Below are positions 61,200 to 64,000 of a DNA stretch of 64,000 bases, in pieces; positions within the stretch are counted from its first letter, which is position 1, and each line of letters begins with the position of its first letter. The notes below the pieces were generated by a model. The model worked only from the letters and a program-made list of their open reading frames with translations, had not been told where the DNA came from and searched no databases. A program made the translations under genes and the position numbers. This DNA is from Phylloscopus collybita (taxonomy: Eukaryota; Chordata; Aves; Passeriformes; Phylloscopidae), in NCBI GenBank assembly GCA_027886175.1, contig JAJNNQ010000026.1, forward strand, positions 20,180,001-20,244,000, in the 5' to 3' direction.

Positions 61200-61494
61200 T
61201 GTCTTCGGTTATGGAACCAAAAATGTGTATTCTATTTCATTTGTTGAAAGCAGTTGGGGAGATGCTTTTCTCTACTCATGTAACTCTGGGGGGAGGGGGG
61301 CAGATGCCTCCTGATAATGAGCCAGCTGTTAAAACCAGGTTGGGCAGTGTTTCTTATCTCTTTCACCACCAGTCCTCCCTCCAGGGATATTTTTCTGCTG
61401 ATGGGCCATTAAGGCTCACCAAGCCATCATCCACATTTCATCATCCCAATGTGAGATGCTCCACCCAGTGAGGGGAGCCAATCATTCCTACCTG

Positions 61495-61502
61495 GATAAA
61501 AA
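61495..61502 (+). promoter_or_regulatory. TATA-like box of LTR copy 2
   Basis: GATAAAAA in the context CCTGGATAAAAACTGAG, at the position matching copy 1. Candidate core promoter of the LTR. Confidence 0.5.
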
Positions 61503-61775
61503 CTGAGATGTAAGAACACAAGTACCTAGCTTCACCAGATTCCCAGAGGAAGACTGGACCCTTCTCACCATTACTGGACCCCTTTCTACAGAATCATCTC
61601 TACTCCAACAGAACCACATCTACCGCTCCAGGAGGACTCACTTTTGGACTGCTTCCAACGCCCTGACCAACAGGGTGTCAGGTTGTAGCTCTGACTCTGT
61701 CAGGGTTTTCCAGGATTGTTGTTTGTTTGGTTAGGTGGTTTTGTTTTCTACTACATTTGTATTGTTAATATTCCT

Positions 61776-61781
61776 AGTAAA
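61776..61781 (+). terminator. Poly(A) signal variant AGTAAA of LTR copy 2
   Basis: AGTAAA is a known weaker variant of AATAAA and lies where an R-U5 boundary is expected. Copy 1 has AGCAAA here. Confidence 0.55.
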
Positions 61782-61926
61782 GAACTGTTATTCCTATTCC
61801 CAAATCTTTGCCTGAAAGCCCTTAATTGCAAAATTATAATTTGGCGGGGGTGAGGGGTTTACATTTCCCATTCTAAGGGAAACTCCAGCTTTCCCTGGCA
61901 GATACCTGTCTTTCCAAACCAAGACA

Positions 61927-61931
61927 ATACC
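61927..61931. repeat. Target-site duplication, right copy (LTR copy 2)
   Basis: ATACC directly after the CA of the LTR, identical to 61195-61199. Confidence 0.9.
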
Positions 61932-64000
61932 CCAACCTAATTTGCTTTCAGCCATTTGCAATCTCAAAAAATCATTTAGCAGTCAGGATAGATTGCAGAA
62001 AAGGAGGGGCCTAGTGAGGACACATTCTTCATTTAGCCAAGCATGGCAATGTCTTGAAGCTGATTTTCATGCAGACAAAATCCAGAGGGACAAATGTGCT
62101 TGGATCTATCAGCCTTGCAAAACCAAGCACTAACAGACTTATGAAAAATAGGCAAGTAATGAAATGCATAGTGACAATAAACCACTGCATGCTATTACCA
62201 TGTAAGACATACTGAAGTAGGTCTTGTATGGTAACTCAATACCATACCTTTGGGTGTGTCTCTCTCCTTGCCTTGGCCATCCTCTGGGGTATCTCTCTTC
62301 CACCCAAGCAGCAAGCAGAGCTAATGGAGACAAGAGGAACTCTTTTCTCATTCTCTGATCCGGGAAGACTGGGAGTTGAGAAGAGCACCTTCCATATGTA
62401 GCTTTAAGCTCTAGTCTTTCTCAATTAACATCATGACACAATGTGCAATTCTGAGATAGGAAAAAAAAAAATACCATATCCTCTTGGGACCTCAAAGTCT
62501 TTTACCTCAGGTGCTGGCACATTGACTTGTTTTGTGAAGCTATGAGCTTATTCTTAAACAGTATCGACAGGAAACAGCAGATGGCCAAATTGCTTGCAAA
62601 TGCTTTTATATTATGGTTTATATTCACCAAGACACTTCCACACTGACATGAGCAATGTCATTTTCTAGTAATGTTTGGAATTAGTCCCTTGGGTCACCAA
62701 TTCCCAGGCATTACCAGATGATAACTCTAAAACTGTGATTACTTAAATATTTTCAAAACCTGAAGTACTCTTATAAGGATACAATTTGCAGCCATGGGAG
62801 CCTTGTTACAGTGTTGCTATCCATACAAATATCACTAGTTGTGTTTCAAGTCTCTATCCTATACCCCCTTGTAAAAGAATTGAAAACCGGAAAGGAATAT
62901 TTTTTTTTAGGCTGATGCATCTTTTATAAGATCTTCATCAAACACGGTTTCTCATTTCCCTTTAAAAGAAAAATACATTTATTTTTAAAAGAAATCAATT
63001 ATATTTAAACTAAAGCAGATGAGTTTGAATTTCTTATAAAGTGTCTTAGAATATTTTTGACCTTGGAAAAGAGAATAACACACCTTTTGACACTACACAA
63101 GTATACAAAATATTGAATTAGATATTCAAAACCTGCTAGCATTCAATTGTCTCCAGCTCTACCATAAAACTTCACTGCTGTTAATTCCACAGTTTTTATA
63201 TATTCATGCTGAGTATTTTATTTGCAAATTACAAACCATTCTCACTCATCTTTCTATGTAACTCTTAACTATATCTAAATATTATCCTATTCATATGTTA
63301 TATAATATAATGTGCAAGATAACATACAACTGAAAACTCACAAGTATATATTTATTGGTAACATTTTGCCTCAAAATTTTTACATCAGTAATAGCACTTT
63401 TCCATATTAATTCTACCATTTTGGTGCATTTAATAGTTTAGATTATTTTTAATAAGTAGTGTGATCATGTTTTAATCTATTAGAAGCAGAAAATATATTT
63501 GATGGAAGAATATTTACTTTTATTCTGTATATAATTTCTTAAGACGGTATAAAAAATTCAAGTCAACTACATTTTAAGAGGGTTTTGTCTTTAGCATTGA
63601 TCTTGATACCTATTCAGTAAATTTCTAGAAATCTGAATGACTTCAGTGCTTTAGACTTATATGGCTAGAGTAACGCATTACAGAATCATTTCCCAAATCA
63701 GAATGTTTAAAAGAAACATAAGAAAGAGAATTATGTAAGAACAAAAAGAATCACGCATTAAGTAAGCTGCTTGAACCATTAATAGCATGAGTAGTGATAT
63801 CAGAATTTTTGATAGAGTACATAGGACACCTAAAATTCAAAGTCTGAACATGGACGATATCCATAAACAAAAATTTAAATAATTATAAACTCTTACATTG
63901 TACTTTCATAAAACAAATTTTTTTAAAAAATACAAGCCAGATTGAGTGGCATCACTGAAAAGAGGTATGTAAAATATTCCTAACTTCCTGATAATAAAAT
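61932..64000. other. Unique AT-rich non-coding DNA
   Basis: No gene or classified repeat is seen. The last 1.1 kb is especially AT-rich, with runs such as TTATATAATATAATG near 63299 and AAATTTTTTTAAAAAA near 63916. A run of A lies at 62461-62471. Confidence 0.55.

Larger units (their letters stand above)
61200..61926 (+). mobile_element. Solo LTR copy 2, 727 bp, 5-bp TSD (same family as 51576-52381)
   Basis: Begins TGTCTTCGG, ends CCAAGACA, and is flanked on both sides by ATACC, so its limits are exact. Sense is plus, with a TATA-like GATAAAAA at 61495-61502 and a poly(A) signal variant AGTAAA at 61776-61781, about 275 bases apart (a long transcribed R region). The U5 words CCCAAATCTTTGCCTGAAAG and CCTGGCAGATACCTGTC match copy 1. 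It lacks the 13-bp duplication and the U3-like patch of copy 1 and therefore probably shows the ancestral arrangement. The matching, private TSD shows an independent insertion followed by LTR-LTR recombination. The 114-codon frame at 61127-61471 starts outside the LTR and runs into it; it is not a gene. Confidence 0.92.

Noticed and set aside
61127..61471. 114-codon plus-strand frame
   Set aside because: It begins in unique DNA and runs across the exact left boundary of LTR copy 2, so it cannot be an old gene.
51576..61926. A single 10-kb provirus bounded by the two same-orientation LTRs
   Set aside because: Each LTR has its own matching TSD on both sides (GTTTT, ATACC), while the outermost 5-mers differ from each other. 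The interior shows no primer-binding site, polypurine tract or gag/pol/env-like frame.

Overview
The window looks like 64 kb of bird nuclear DNA, most likely from a songbird (passerine). Three things point that way. There is a CR1 LINE 3' end with its octamer-like ATCCTATG/ACTCTATG tail. There are two old LTR pieces of a familiar avian ERVL-type family. There are two younger LTRs of a family I know, from memory, as abundant in passerines. No bacterial, phage or organellar gene is present. By eye the sequence is AT-rich, very poor in CpG, and full of short A/T runs.

I can support no protein-coding gene. The longest Met-initiated open frame is only about 130 codons. None of the small frames resembles a family I recognise, and I found no convincing exon, rRNA, tRNA, snRNA or CpG island. 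The window is best read as a gene desert or the inside of a very long intron, with mobile-element relics and simple repeats laid over unique AT-rich sequence.

Layout. 1-7.4 kb: unique DNA with a CR1 3' end near 1.72-2.0 kb and small inverted and tandem repeats. 7.4-19 kb: palindromes, a GC-richer unexplained block (7.69-8.19 kb) and a fragment of an old ERVL-type LTR (10.3 kb). 18.95-19.54 kb: a nearly complete, heavily mutated LTR of the same old family, sense strand minus. 26.4-27.0 kb: a GC-richer, internally repetitive block, probably an old interspersed element. 28.68-28.76 kb: a clear 84-bp palindromic hairpin, probably an ancient MITE. 32.57 kb: a (TGGTG)4(CGGTG)4 array. 39-41 kb: unique sequence that looks like candidate conserved non-coding DNA. 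42.22-42.53 kb: a compact solo LTR (minus sense) with a perfect 6-bp target-site duplication. 51.58-52.38 kb and 61.20-61.93 kb: two solo LTRs of one family (plus sense), each with its own perfect 5-bp target-site duplication. 59.84 kb: a 48-bp AT microsatellite.

The firmest results are the three solo LTRs. Their ends are fixed to the base by TG...CA termini and matching flanking duplications. The most curious detail is in the first 5-bp-TSD LTR: its U5 carries a 24-bp patch matching its own U3, entered at a shared AACTGTTA octamer, which suggests a template switch during reverse transcription. I found no new gene system.
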